A stretch of DNA of 64,000 bases from Heliocybe sulcata (Eukaryota; Basidiomycota; Agaricomycetes; Gloeophyllales; Gloeophyllaceae). The DNA lies in the NCBI GenBank assembly GCA_004369045.1, contig ML213515.1, positions 870,651 through 934,650 on the forward strand, read 5' to 3'. How positions within the stretch are numbered: position 1 is the stretch's first letter; every line of letters starts with the position of its first letter. The notes under the pieces are model-generated. The model saw only the letters and a program-made list of their open reading frames with translations. It did not search any database and was not told where the DNA came from. A program made the position numbers and the translations under genes. This document shows, in pieces, positions 36,407 to 47,714 of this stretch.

Positions 36407-37035
36407 GTAAGGTCTGGAGGCCGGAGGCCGAGCCTCTCGATCTTTGGACGCGTCCGCTGTTGTCCGCAGCTAGCGGTCAGCAAGTTGGGCTGGCCGGGGC
36501 ACTAGTCATGCAGCACCATTCCAGCTAAGAATGCGACCGTATCGCGGATGGATCTTTTTCAGCGTTACTCACCTGTTCGCCAGCGCAGAACCTGCTCGGA
36601 GGATGTTCAACCAGAGGAATACGGTAGACTAACTCATTATCATCCGCACCCTTGAATCCGACATCGTCCGTTTTCAGTTGATTACTCTTCCTTGCTCCCT
36701 CCGTCAGGACACCCCTAACAAACCCCTAACAGCAGCTAATTATAACATAATGTGGGGTCGACATGTTGGCTGAACCGTTCCTCGCGTCCTTTTGCAATTT
36801 CTCCAGATGCAAAGGAACACGGGGAATACACGCTTGTGCTCGCCGGAGCGTTCCGAAGAAATGCCGGGCCACTACTTCCATCGGCAAGAGCTCAGGTGAC
36901 CTCCTGATTTCATCTGACGACGTTCACTGTTGCACGGGATATGGTTATCAGCTATGATAAAGGCGAACTGCTGGAGCCGCTCGACGGCTCGACGGTGTCT
37001 CCTTGACGCATCGGACGACCCCTCCTCACGCCATC
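36407..37035. other. Upstream region of the MFS transporter
   Basis: No exon recognised. A short direct repeat of AACAAACCCCTAACA-like words lies near 36714-36732. Confidence 0.4.
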
Positions 37036-38697
37036 ATGAATGCACACCATCCAGAAATAAAGTCCTACGTCGGTCTACGAGGGAAGCCCCTTCTATACGC
37101 CATCACCTTCTGCTGCTCTCTCGGCTTCTTACTCTTTGGTTATGACAACGGTGTATTCTCGGGTTTGACGACGGACCCACTCTTCCTCGAGCAATTCGAC
37201 TCCCCCGGCGCAACTATTCTCGGCTTTATCGTTGCGGTTTACGAGATTGGCTGTCTCTTTGGTGCCCTTGGGTGTGCCTGCTGGGGCGAGCGCTGGGGGA
37301 GGAAGACCATCTGCGCCTGGGGCTCCGCCATCCTCATCATCGGCACAGTTATTCAAACCGCGAGCTATGGACGCCCGCAGATGATCGTCGGCCGGATTGT
37401 TACAGGTTTGGGCATGGGCTTGATCACCAGTGTTGTCCCCATCTACCAGTCCGAGACTACACCGGCCGCTCTGCGGGGCAGGATGATCGCGGTACAGCTG
37501 TCCATGCTCATTGTGGGCATCGTGATTGCATACTGGATTGATTACGGGATGTCGCTGAAGGAATCGTCCGTCCAATGGCGATTCCCCATCGCTTTCCAGA
37601 TTGTCTTTGCTCTCTTGCTCATTGCGGTGTGCGCCGTTCTGCCAGGTATGTCTCATTGCTGTTAAACATCTTACTCACGTCCGCTAATCACTTCTCTCGC
37701 AGAATCACCACGGTGGCTCGCATCGCATGGGTACACGGACGAAGCCCTAAGCGTACTCTGCTCCCTCCGGAACGCCCCAGCCTCTTCTCCCATCGTACAC
37801 GCAGAGTTCTCAGACATTCAAAATGCCATCGCTCTCGAATCCTCGGAGTCCGGCACCTGGAAAGACGTCTTCACCGACGGTGGAATTATGGGCTGGCAGC
37901 GCACCGCCATCGCCTGCGCAGTACAGGCGATGCAGGAGTTCTCAGGCACCAATATTATCACGTACTACGCTCCGTATGTGATGGAGAACTCCGTCGGCCT
38001 GGACAGGCACCAGTCGCTGCTCCTCTCTGGCGGTCTGCAGCTGTTCTTCCTGGTGATGTCATTCATTCCCTGGTTCATCCTTGATCGGGTTGGGAGGAGA
38101 CGACTGTTTATCTTCGGCTCGTGGGGGATGGGCAGCTGCATGTTGATCTCTGGTATTTTGATCAAAATTGGTGGAAGGAGCAATGGTATTGGGGCAGTAG
38201 TCATGCTGTACCTGTTCCAAGGCTTCTTCACCATCGGATGGATGTCCAATATGTGGTGCTACCCGAGCGAGTGAGTCTTCTCGCACGTCCTGCACTATCA
38301 AGACTTATCGTACCTCGAATGCAGAATTCTCCCCCTTCGCAATCGCCAGCGCGGCGGTGCCCTCTCAGTCGTCTTCCAATGGCTCACCACTTTCCTTGTC
38401 GTTGAGATTGCGCCCCCTGCGCTCTCCAATATCGGCTGGAAAACATACATCATCTTCGCCATCTTCAATTGGGTGTCGATCGGCATCGCGTGGTGGTGGT
38501 TCCCCGAAACCGCTGGGCGGACGCTCGAGAGCATTGATTTCTTATTCGCAGGAGCGGGGAGTATACGTGAGGTTGTTAAGAGGTCGCAGGTTAGGGATGG
38601 AAAGGCGGAAGGTGAGGCTGCGCTCGAGGCTGGAACACCGAAGGAGAAGACGCCAAGCGTGGTGGGGGAGAAGGCAACTGTTGAGCAGGTCGACTGA
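37036..38697 (+). CDS. MFS sugar transporter-like permease, 516 aa
   Basis: Exons 37036-37645, 37703-38270 and 38325-38697, with both introns short and in phase. Sugar-porter landmarks are all present: 'GFLLFGYDNGVFSGL' in TM1, 'GERWGRKT' between TM2 and TM3, 'YQSETTPAALRGRM', 'PESPRWLASHG' across the first intron, 'MQEFSGTNIITYYAP' in TM7, 'DRVGRRRLFIFGS' between TM8 and TM9, 'YPSEILPLRNRQRG' across the second intron, and 'FPETAGRTLESID' after TM12. Twelve membrane helices are expected. Such proteins usually import hexoses, pentoses or related polyols across the plasma membrane by proton symport; exact specificity cannot be read from sequence. The ATG at 37036 was chosen because the longer frame upstream opens at a TTG. 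It is probably independent of the terpene cluster. Confidence 0.93.
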
Positions 38698-39036
38698 AGC
38701 TGGAGTATCATTGTCTGCAGCGGACATCTCGAGGGTCTGCGCTAATGTAAGCTATGAAAGCTTAGTGTATTTTAGTTGTATTGTGTCGTTAATACTATGT
38801 ATGTTGAGAATAGTGGAAAGTATCTAGAAGAACAAACGCCTACAGTGAAAGGGCAAATGCGACTATGACTCGGAATATAAGGCTAATCGCTACATGAACG
38901 AAGTCCACTCTAAATATATGTGTAGAGTTGCTCCGGGGTCCGTATAAAGAACTCGTGGTCATCTTGTGAACGTGAGGTACGATGGGGTCATAAATCATAA
39001 GAAGCTTCTCCCGACGACAATAACCAGGTCGTCGAA
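38698..39036. other. Convergent 3' spacer
   Basis: 3' regions of the MFS gene (+) and the DUF6534-type gene (-). Nothing else recognised. Confidence 0.4.
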
Positions 39037-40951
39037 TCACTGAATCAAATGCCAGTTGTCGAATGGGGTTCGTGATCTTGCCCGCACTGCGCCAACGGAA
39101 GCTGGCGGAGGCAGCTTCGGGCCATCCGTGGGCACTGGTGCGACATGGATGGTTTGCCTGCTTTCGTACACTGGAGACTCCGTATTCTGAGAACGAGCCT
39201 CAAACTCAATCACCTCCGACACACGGGCACGAAGGCGCTCGCGGCTGTTCAGCCTGGTAAAGAAGCAAAAAGTCAGGGCGGTTGGACATGAAACAGTTTG
39301 CAGACTCACGATGCGAACATGCAGTTTACGTATACTGTCGTCAGTATACCAAATTAGTAACGGACAAAGGCGGATTCAGGGTGAACCCACTCTTGGCGTG
39401 AACAAAGTAGGCAGCGAGGAGACCAGCAAATGTCACGCCGGCACTTGAGACGTACTGCAAGTAGATGGTAAGGCACGAGACGAGGAGCACCAAGATGGTG
39501 AACGAACAAGGAGCAGAGACAGGAGAGTGATTATACTAGGGGAACAAATGACTGTCAGGACACACGAAAAGAAGATAGTAGGGTAGCTTACCTCGACAGA
39601 AGACCGGTCGTCAAGCTATACCTGATCAACGCATCAACAATGGTTCTGCAGAACGGCTGTCAGTCACGGCAGCAATCCGACATGGAGGCGTAATACCTAC
39701 TTCGACCCTCCGAGCGAATCTGAACGGTGCTTCCAAAGCTGGAAGCACAAAATCGCAGAAATGCCGACGTCGGCGATGAGGCAGCAACTGTTGGCAGTCT
39801 CTAAAATTGCCGTTGCGGTGACGTCTGCGATTCCGGTGTGCGTATCGGGGATGTAGACCAACAGTGCGGGTTCGACGAAGCTATAATTTGTTAGACCAGG
39901 AAAACAAACCAAGGGACAGGTCGCCCGCGTCGTACCTCCTGATTGTCCAAGCTGCCGCATTGAAAGTCCGTCAAGATCTTGGTGGTAACGCTGAAGCATG
40001 ACACTCACTTAAGGAGAGAGCTGGAAAGTAAGGTTGACTGAGATATCAGCAACATGCGCGCATAATCCAGAACTCACCAAATGCCGCGACTATCGGCACA
40101 AACTGTTGGCATCGATAAGTACTGCATCCAAAGAAATGAGGAGCTCGTTACGTACCAGGATAGAAGTCCACTTCTTTCCGCTAACTGGATCCTTCTCATG
40201 AGACCAATCCTACTTAGTAGCAGATTAACGACTCACATCTCCACAGTCGGATTACGAAGAATCTGAAACGGGTTCAGGCTACACTATATTGACTGATGGC
40301 AAAAGACGTACGACTGAGCGGTCAGCGTCAGAACAAGCTATAAACATACGAGACTCAGGTATGGCATCTTCGAATGGGCACATCACGTACAGATGGGATG
40401 CCCTGCGCCTAGAGTCTCTGTGATATCAGACGGCGGTTGTTGGATCAGTTTGGGTTGGCTTACCTCGAGGCTCCTAGATGCGTTGTCGGCGTCAAGCTCC
40501 AAGTTCAGAAACGCGAACTAAGTTACTCACCAGTTGACGTTATAACGGTCTCCCACATCCCCTCGGGCTCGATTAACGAGATAAAACCAGACCGCGTGGG
40601 TTATTAGGAACTGCTGGAGGGTATCCATCTACGAGACATCAGATTTGAGGAACATCAACCAGATAATGTCGTACCGCCCATGTGAATGTAACCTGCAATA
40701 CCAAAGCTTCTGTGTCAGTCACGTCTCGGACACTCGTGAAACGGCCAAGCTCTCACCATACAATTAATGGCCATCTCGGTCTTGTCGATCTTTCGACAAA
40801 ATATGATGAACTGTCCTAGAGCAATACCGTACAATCTGTCCGCATACGTGTCAGTACTAATGGTACGGCTACTCCCAGAACCACCTACGAACCCGTAGGA
40901 GACAGTAGCACCGATGTAAATGGCCCCATATGACTCTTGTAGTAAGGTCAT
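39037..40951 (-). CDS. DUF6534-type integral membrane protein (possibly frame-damaged)
   Basis: A heavily split minus-strand gene. Recognisable exon pieces in order are: 'YGAIYIGATVSYG' (from ATG 40951), 'FCRKIDKTEMAINCM', 'MDTLQQFLITHAVWFYLVN', 'LVLTLTAQSFFVIRLWR', 'SGKKWTSIL', 'FVPIVAAF', a long exon including 'ADVTATAILETANSCC' and 'CFQLWKHRSDSL', 'TIVDALIRYSLTTGLLSR', then 'YVNCMFAS' and 'LNSRERLRARVSEVIEF' with a polar tail ending at 39037. This order matches basidiomycete DUF6534 proteins, which have about seven membrane helices and unknown function, and occur in many copies. At least ten introns are needed. The join after 'TTGLLSR' does not keep a single phase into the next hydrophobic exon, so either an intron is misplaced or the gene carries a frameshift. 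Confidence 0.6.
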
Positions 40952-42805
40952 GTCACTCTTATACAGGCGCCGCTGGCGAAGAGCCTCCGGGGAGGAACAG
41001 ATGGTGGAGAGGTTCTAGTGGACGCCTCGCAGATCTACTATGCGACACCGCGGAAAGGCGGTGCTGAATGGATGACCTGAGAAATGAGCGAGTATGTCAG
41101 AGGCGTTGAGCAGGTTAAACATGATATAGAACTCACCGCAACAGAGAACAAGGGTTCGGTAGTGCGAGAGAGCCGATATCACGTCGTACGCGTAGAGACG
41201 CAAGTCTGGTGTACCAATGAGGCGATCGTCAATCCTCAAGAGAGTGGAGAAGCGCTGATGCCACGGCCGCTGAGTGCGCCCATCCGAGATCATTGATAGA
41301 TGAAATGCTGTGCTGCGATCTCTGTGGAATGATGAAAGTACCGGGGATACGCCCGAGGACTTGAGCATTACAGCTATATAACATGATCATCAAAGGTGAG
41401 AGTCGTTTATCAGTGACTGCGCCTTCCTCTCCGCATGTCGACATGATCGACATGTGTACGACATCAACGATATTCGTCAATATCTCAACCACGGAGTCTC
41501 TTGCACCGTATCGGACACCGAAACGGAAGGAAATGTCAAGGTCCTCAGGGAGGGGGAATGTCTTTGCCCTAAAGAGGTATGTAAGACGGAGTGAAAGTGA
41601 CTCGAAAGGTCTCAAAGCCACGAATGCGGAGAGGGACCGCAAACTCTATAATGGAAGCTGGCTGCTGATTGGAACAAGGAGGATTGGCCGGCGAGATCGG
41701 TGAGTCATGTCGTTTCACGGAAGAGCCTACGATCCGATATCGACCATTCTACAGCCCAGGAACACACGGCGACTTGGACATATTCATAGTCGAGTCATGA
41801 CGTGGATGCATCAGCGGAGAGCACTCACAGTACACGTAATGCACCGGAGCTTGGTACGCTCAACCCGTTCGCGATGATTCATCTCCTAGCGAATTCAACT
41901 TGGGCCTACTCACTCCAGCCGTGGTTGATGCATCCACGCATCGAAGAATCAGGCGTCTCCGATACCTGAATCAGCAAACGTATTCATGCATACCCTCCGA
42001 GAACGTTCACACTCGTCTCCCAACTCCCGTAAGTAACATCGCGAGCGTCCGTCAGATTTTGAGCCTACCTTGCATTCACAAGGTGAGCCCTCTGTATTTC
42101 CAAGAAGCGGCAGCAAGTGTATCTCTGACACTCGACCGTATAAGAAAGCCAAAAGCCTCAAGCGTTCGCCAGGACCATATAGCCGGTGGGCTACAAGGGA
42201 GTACGGGAGCCCCGATGATTCAAACTGGAGTCCGCCAACACACTGAAAGAGTTCGGATGAAGTACCGCAAGACGAGTGGTGGTGAGACGGAGCCCAGAAG
42301 AATGCAGGGATAAGTACATTGCAAACAGGCGTCGCAAGGTGAACGTTGGGTCCCGGCTTAGAACTTGGAATCGCTTCTCCCAAGAATCGCTGCCCCGAAA
42401 CCGAGGTACTATGAACGCCGTGCTAAGCGAGACGGCCTCTCGAAAGCATCGATAATGAGATAACAATATACGACTTTGTGGCACAGTGGGCGCTTCGCGA
42501 AAGGAGACCACACAGACGCAAACAAAGCTGTTCTGTGGACGCAATCATCCTCTGCGGCGGCGGGCTTGCGGTGATGCCACACGCGTCCTTTCATGCCGGC
42601 ATCACTCCCTGATAGACGCCAGTTAGGCACAAATACCACCGGAATGTTTTCTCAGACAGCTCCTTATTATCGTTCGAGCTCGAGAGCAGTCTGCGACTCC
42701 TCGAAAGTACACCAATCCTTCTCAGACGTAGCATTATAGCTCGTTCCTTAGCAAGGTATGTGCTCAGCACGTCGCATTGCCCACCTACTCTAAACGTGTT
42801 CGTAG
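40952..42805. other. Unassigned 1.85 kb between DUF6534-type gene and AKR-1
   Basis: The minus strand at 41015-41642 has two overlapping open frames and one textbook intron-like stretch (GTGAGTT...TTCTCAG, about 41095-41155), but the encoded protein resembles nothing I know. 41.7-42.8 kb shows no convincing exon. Confidence 0.35.
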
Positions 42806-44404
42806 ATGTACCGCTTCACCGTCTGGTCTAAACTCCCCTCTCGCCAGTCCACGTCCGCCTTCTCCCAGACACGCCATATCTCCTCCTCGCTGAAACGATG
42901 CAACACCAAGCCTCTGTTCTTCCCGGCCCCTCCTCCGCCCACGAAACTCGGCCGCTGGCGCAACCTCTCCCCTCTCGCGTCCGTCACTGTCTCTCCGCTT
43001 TGCCTCGGCGGCATGAGCATCGGCGATAAGTGGGGAGAGTACGGATACGGCGCGATGAACAAGGTCCGTAGCTACGACAGTTCGCGCGCGACGCACGCTG
43101 ACTGGTTCGGATAGGAAACAAGTTTTAAGCTGCTCAATGCGTACTTTGACGCGGGAGGGAACTTCATTGATACTGCGAACAATTAGTATGTTTTCTCCCG
43201 GGAATAGTGTTCCTGTTGACTTATCAGCGTGATATAGTCAGGATGAGACGTCCGAGATGTTCATTGGCGAGTGGGCCCAGGACCGCGGCATCCGCGATCA
43301 ACTCGTAATCGCAACCAAGGTTCGTGTTCTTTCCTCTCCTGCCCTCTCCTTTCCTTATCCTTTCCGCAGTACTCCACCATGTACAAGCGCGGCAACGACT
43401 CGATCGCCCAAAAAGCGCTGTACGGCGGCAACCACATCAAGTCGATGCACGTCTCCGTCGAGGAATCTCTGAAGAAGCTCCGCACCGACTACCTCGACAT
43501 CCTCTACGTGCACTTCTGGGACTACAACACCTCCGTCGAGGAGGTCATGAACGGGCTGCACAACCTCGTGCAGCAGGGCAAAGTCCTGTACCTCGGTATC
43601 TCGGACGCGCCGGCGTGGGTCGTGGCCAAGGCCAACCAGTACGCCCGGGACCACGGCAAGACGCCGTTCGTGATCTACCAGGGCGCGTGGAACGTCATGC
43701 AGCGCGATCTCGAACGCGAGATCATTCCCATGTGCCGTACCGAAGGCAACCCTCGCTCAAATCGTCTCGTCGAAGTACACTCTAACGCACTCCCTCAGGT
43801 CTCGCGATCGCACCCTGGAACGTCCTCGCGGGCGGGCACATCCGCACGGACGCTGAAGAGGAGCAGAGGCGCCAGTCGGGCGAGAAGGGACGGCAGACGT
43901 GGCGAGGCGACTGGGAGCGCAACGAGAAGGAGAAGCTCGTGTGCAAGGCGCTCGAGGAGGTCGCTGCCCAGGTTGGCACGGAACATATCCAGGCTGGTAC
44001 GTCTCATCCACGTGACCCTCCCTTAGCGACCTTACTGATCCCATCGCCCTGTAGTCGCCATCGCCTACGTGATGCAGAAGACTCCCTACGTCTTCCCACT
44101 CATCGGCGGGCGCAAGATCGAGCACCTCATGGCCAACCTCGAAGCGCTCGACATCGCGCTCACGCCCGAGCAGATCGCGCACATTGAGAGCGTCGTGCCC
44201 TTCGACCTTGGGTTCCCTGGGAATATCATCGTACGTTCCTTCTCTTTCCAGTGAGATCGAGATGGCTGACTGACTGGCTGACTGACGCGGTGTGCTGGAC
44301 AGGGAAACGGCGCGGCGAATATGATGGCGATGATTACGGTGGGGCACTTTGACAGGGTCCCGCTTGTGCCTGCTATTCGGCCTGCGCCTAAGCCGAAGGC
44401 GTGA
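42806..44404 (+). CDS. Aldo-keto reductase, aryl-alcohol dehydrogenase type (AKR-1), 420 aa
   Basis: Exons 42806-43063, 43115-43185, 43238-43319, 43370-43745, 43799-43996, 44055-44230 and 44303-44404. The catalytic tetrad is visible: Asp and Tyr in 'FIDTANNYQ' (about 105 and 110), Lys in 'VIATK' (137) and His in 'LYVHFWDY' (185). 'GNHIKSMHVSVEESLKKLRTDYLDI' (in pieces) and 'VFPLIGGRKIEHL' are typical of NADPH-dependent AKRs that interconvert aryl or allylic aldehydes and alcohols. The intron between exons 4 and 5 begins with GC; using it gives 'CRTEGLAIAPWNV', matching AKR-2. The N-terminus has ~45 extra residues because the ATG used by AKR-2 is AAG here. It flanks the sesquiterpene synthase (convergent) and has a close paralogue at 57465-58788. 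Confidence 0.9.
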
Positions 44405-45131
44405 GGATGACTTTACTTCTCTACTCACGTCGCCTTGTACGCTGATCGTTCTCCAAATAAATTATTTGATTGTACTCGACGTGTTGGTGCCATGCAGCCT
44501 ACTCTCCGGATTGCGCTGGGCGGCGTCTGTGAAGAGGCATAGTGAACAAGGAGTCTACCACCTCTTTTAAGGTAACTTCCGCTGGTGATCCAGCCTCAGT
44601 GCTGCATGTCCGACGCTTCAGAGGTTAGGTACGCACAGTTTATTTTTTTTTCTACGATGCAGTTGCATGACTATCATTCCAGAGTATAAGACATCCCGAC
44701 TGGGGACACACGTTGACAGCAAATGGGCTTTAGCTATACGGTGTGTTTCACCACAACCCTGGATTAGCTCCCCGAAAGTCTTACGTGGGCGCTGTTTGAT
44801 AAAGTTACGTCAGTTAGTCGTAGCTTGAAGCTCAACTTTGGAGTTAGTCCGGCCGCGACATGATCACCTCGTCGATCGAGAGACTGTTGCGATGAATGTC
44901 GCTGCTAATATTATATCATTGCTGCGCTAGCGCTGACTACGGAGGCGTGCTAAGGGAAAGACCGCATAGAATAAATAAGAGAGTGATGCGAGGAGAGTGC
45001 TACCGTTTTGAGCGACGTGTGCGATAAATACTGTAATCTAAATAAGACAACATCTAGTACCCTAGTAAAATCTACAGCTCTACAAGTCCAGTGGAGACCG
45101 CGGGACGCAACGGAGAGACATGGAGAAGCCT
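44405..45131. other. Convergent spacer AKR-1/terpene synthase
   Basis: 3' regions of two converging genes. No exon recognised; a T run near 44643 is the only low-complexity feature. Confidence 0.4.
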
Positions 45132-46352
45132 CTATAGCTCGACCAAGGGCACGACGACCTGCTCCGTCTTTGCCGTGGGGTCCATATGGACCTTGGGCAT
45201 GAGTGGCACGACACGCGTCTTCTGGATCTCGAGCCCCTTTTTGCCGAAATAGCGGCCAGACTCAAAGTTCCAGCAGTCGTTGCAGCGCGGCCAGTTGGCG
45301 AGGTGGAGGATGTACTCTGCGAGCTCGCGGTCGACGTCGGCGCCAAAGGAGGGCACGCGCTTGAGCCCGTCGAGGAACTTTGCCTCGACCTCCTCGTGGT
45401 ACTCGCACACCCAGTTCATCGCGCCGTCAAAGTCGGTGGCGAACTGGTGCATCGCGATCGTGAGGATGTTGTGCCGGTCGTCGCCGTGTGCTTGCTCTTT
45501 GTTGTAGGACGCGATGTCCTGAGAGGTCGATGATGGTAAGCGAGGGTGTGAGAAGAGGTGGGGAGGGGACTTACGTTGTCGAGGATGATCAGGTCGGCGA
45601 TGTGGTACTCGAGCTCTTTGATCACGGGGTGGTAGAACGCCTCGTCGGGGAGGTTGAGGTGGAGCTCGCCGGGGACGTAGGACGGCCGCGCGCCGATGTT
45701 CTCCCTCCGCGTCTGCAGGTACTCGTCGATCGTCCGGATCTTGTCGTTGTCGCGGTCCTCGGCCTGGATGACGACCGAATTGAGGTAGTCGGTGAAGGCC
45801 TCGACAAAGTGCTTCTGCGACGCCGGGGAGGCGGTCTTGATGGCCAGTTCCCAGAACCTGAACGATAACCGTGAGAGGATAGTCAATATTGTATAGGGTG
45901 GTGGGCTTACTCTTTTGCGACCTGACCGAGGAGGATCTCGCCCTCGGGCCGGGGCTTATGGGGGTTGTTGAGAGCGTCGATGACAATGTCGACCATCTCG
46001 CGACAAACGGGTGCGGGCTCGACGTCTGTGTACTCGTCGACAACAAAGAAGAGGTTCATAAGATCACATCCTGTTCGGAGATGCTCTGCACAAATAGTTA
46101 GAGCTGGGCCCGAGCTATAGCTGGAAAGAACTGACCCTTGGATGCGGTGGGGTAGGCGAGGGACGCAAGGCGGCCGAAATCGCACTTGTCGAAAGCAGCT
46201 TGTGACCGTTGCGTGAAGGCCTTGAAGCTGTGGAACCACGCGTTCGACTCTGCGCTGACCTCCTCGTAGTGCGGGTTGATTGCGCGTGGCCAAGGCCAGT
46301 TTGACATGGTCTCGGGGAGGTACAACATCTTGACGGCCTCGGAAGACGACAT
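45132..46352 (-). CDS. Sesquiterpene synthase (terpene cyclase class I), 353 aa
   Basis: Exons 46352-46136, 46085-45911, 45857-45575 and 45518-45132; all phases agree and the length is normal for basidiomycete sesquiterpene synthases. The first metal-binding motif is DEYTD (89-93) within '[17 protein letters not shown]'; the second is the NSE-type 'NDIASYNKE' (225-233), split by the last intron; the RY pair is in '[10 protein letters not shown]' (314-315). These bind Mg2+ and diphosphate, so ionisation of farnesyl diphosphate is expected. The '[18 protein letters not shown]' N-terminus and the '[10 protein letters not shown]' stretch are what I associate with clade III fungal enzymes, many of which are 1,11-cyclising (for example delta6-protoilludene synthases). 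The actual product cannot be read from sequence. It is the core gene of the candidate cluster. Confidence 0.94.
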
Positions 46353-47714
46353 GGCTGGTAGAGGGTAGTAGGGACTGAAGGAGTGAAAATGGGATGGAGT
46401 CAAGACAGGGACGTCCAAGGCGGACAATTTGTATGGTCTCGAGCCAGACCAGCCCAGCTTTTCTATCGAGCGCTGAACAGAACGGAAATCATTTCCGGAT
46501 CCCGCCCGCCGCGATAACTAACGCAAAAGCAATCAGTTGGCCATCAAACTAGGCAGGCGGTTCACGTACCTGGCCGTCCTATACGGGCGGTGTTGACATC
46601 GCTGTATCTGGGGTGCGCTGTGTACCGCCGACCGGTAAACGTTAATCACCTCCGCTGTCGATGACTTTCTTCACGAAACCCAAGCGTTTCGACGGCGTGT
46701 CTCCGAGTACGTTGCCCGCTGCTTTGCGTCCACCGTAGCTACGGACTTGGATGCGAACTGCTCGGCCATGCATACTTGACAGAATTGCATCTCGCCTTGT
46801 CCCTCCCCATTAGGGTGCCTCGTTGAATTTGCCTCCGGAAAGCCATCTTCGTCCGGCCGCTGAATCTGAGGGCTCCCGCATCGATGCAGTGGGGGCGATA
46901 GGATAGCCGCACGAGACAAGCGGCCGCAGTGCGCTGCTATTGGATGCAGACATGCTGAGAGTAATTGATCGCGTAACTTGGCTGTTGTGGATAGCCGACG
47001 ATGCCTTGATGCGCCCTGCCGACGAGAAGCGGGGCGTCGCGGAGGCTGTGCCGACAATCCTCTCCTTTCGGACAATCACATGTGCTTTCGTTCGAATTGG
47101 CGGCCACAGCGGTGGCGTGCGGGTAATGCGAACTGCGTCGCACTAGCAGGCTCCGGGATCTCCCTGGTACTTATCTGTCAGCTCATGGTAGGCGCCCTAA
47201 TGACTCCGTGATTGACGGTACCATAGACGCTGTCTGACGTTTCGAGGGCTCAGTTGCCGATTCAGTCTCTATCAACGCCCACGTCGTAGCGTGGTAAACG
47301 GAGGTATCGATATTCATACCATACATAGAGAACATGTAAAGCGCAACTCTTAGGACTCTCACAAACTCGAACCTGAGCCTACGGACGACGCTTAGATCCA
47401 ACGTCAATGCTGTCAGATCTGCAAGGACCATCAGTCGTAAACTCCACTAGTCGTCGAGCTTAACGGTAATCAAGTGCCAGCCTGCTGACTATGTCAGACA
47501 CAGCAGCCCAAGAATCACACCAAAAGAAATGCGGTAACACAACGAGAGTGCGCTCAATAATTTAAACATTTAAAAGAAGTGTACTCTATACAGTCCGCGA
47601 GCGTCAACAATAAATAAGACCATGACAACAAACGATTGCAGTGCGTGACAATGCGCGAGGTGTACTCGCATGCGTGCGTTTTGAAAATGCGTCCCTCTCC
47701 CACTGCGTTCACCC
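46353..47714. other. Terpene synthase promoter and 3' side of the FAD oxidase
   Basis: 1.36 kb without a convincing exon. The frames at 46671-47211 resemble no family. It includes the upstream region of the sesquiterpene synthase. Confidence 0.45.

Noticed and set aside
44262-44287. CTGACTGACTGG-type short tandem repeat
   Set aside because: It lies inside the sixth intron of AKR-1 and is short; an ordinary microsatellite-like stretch.
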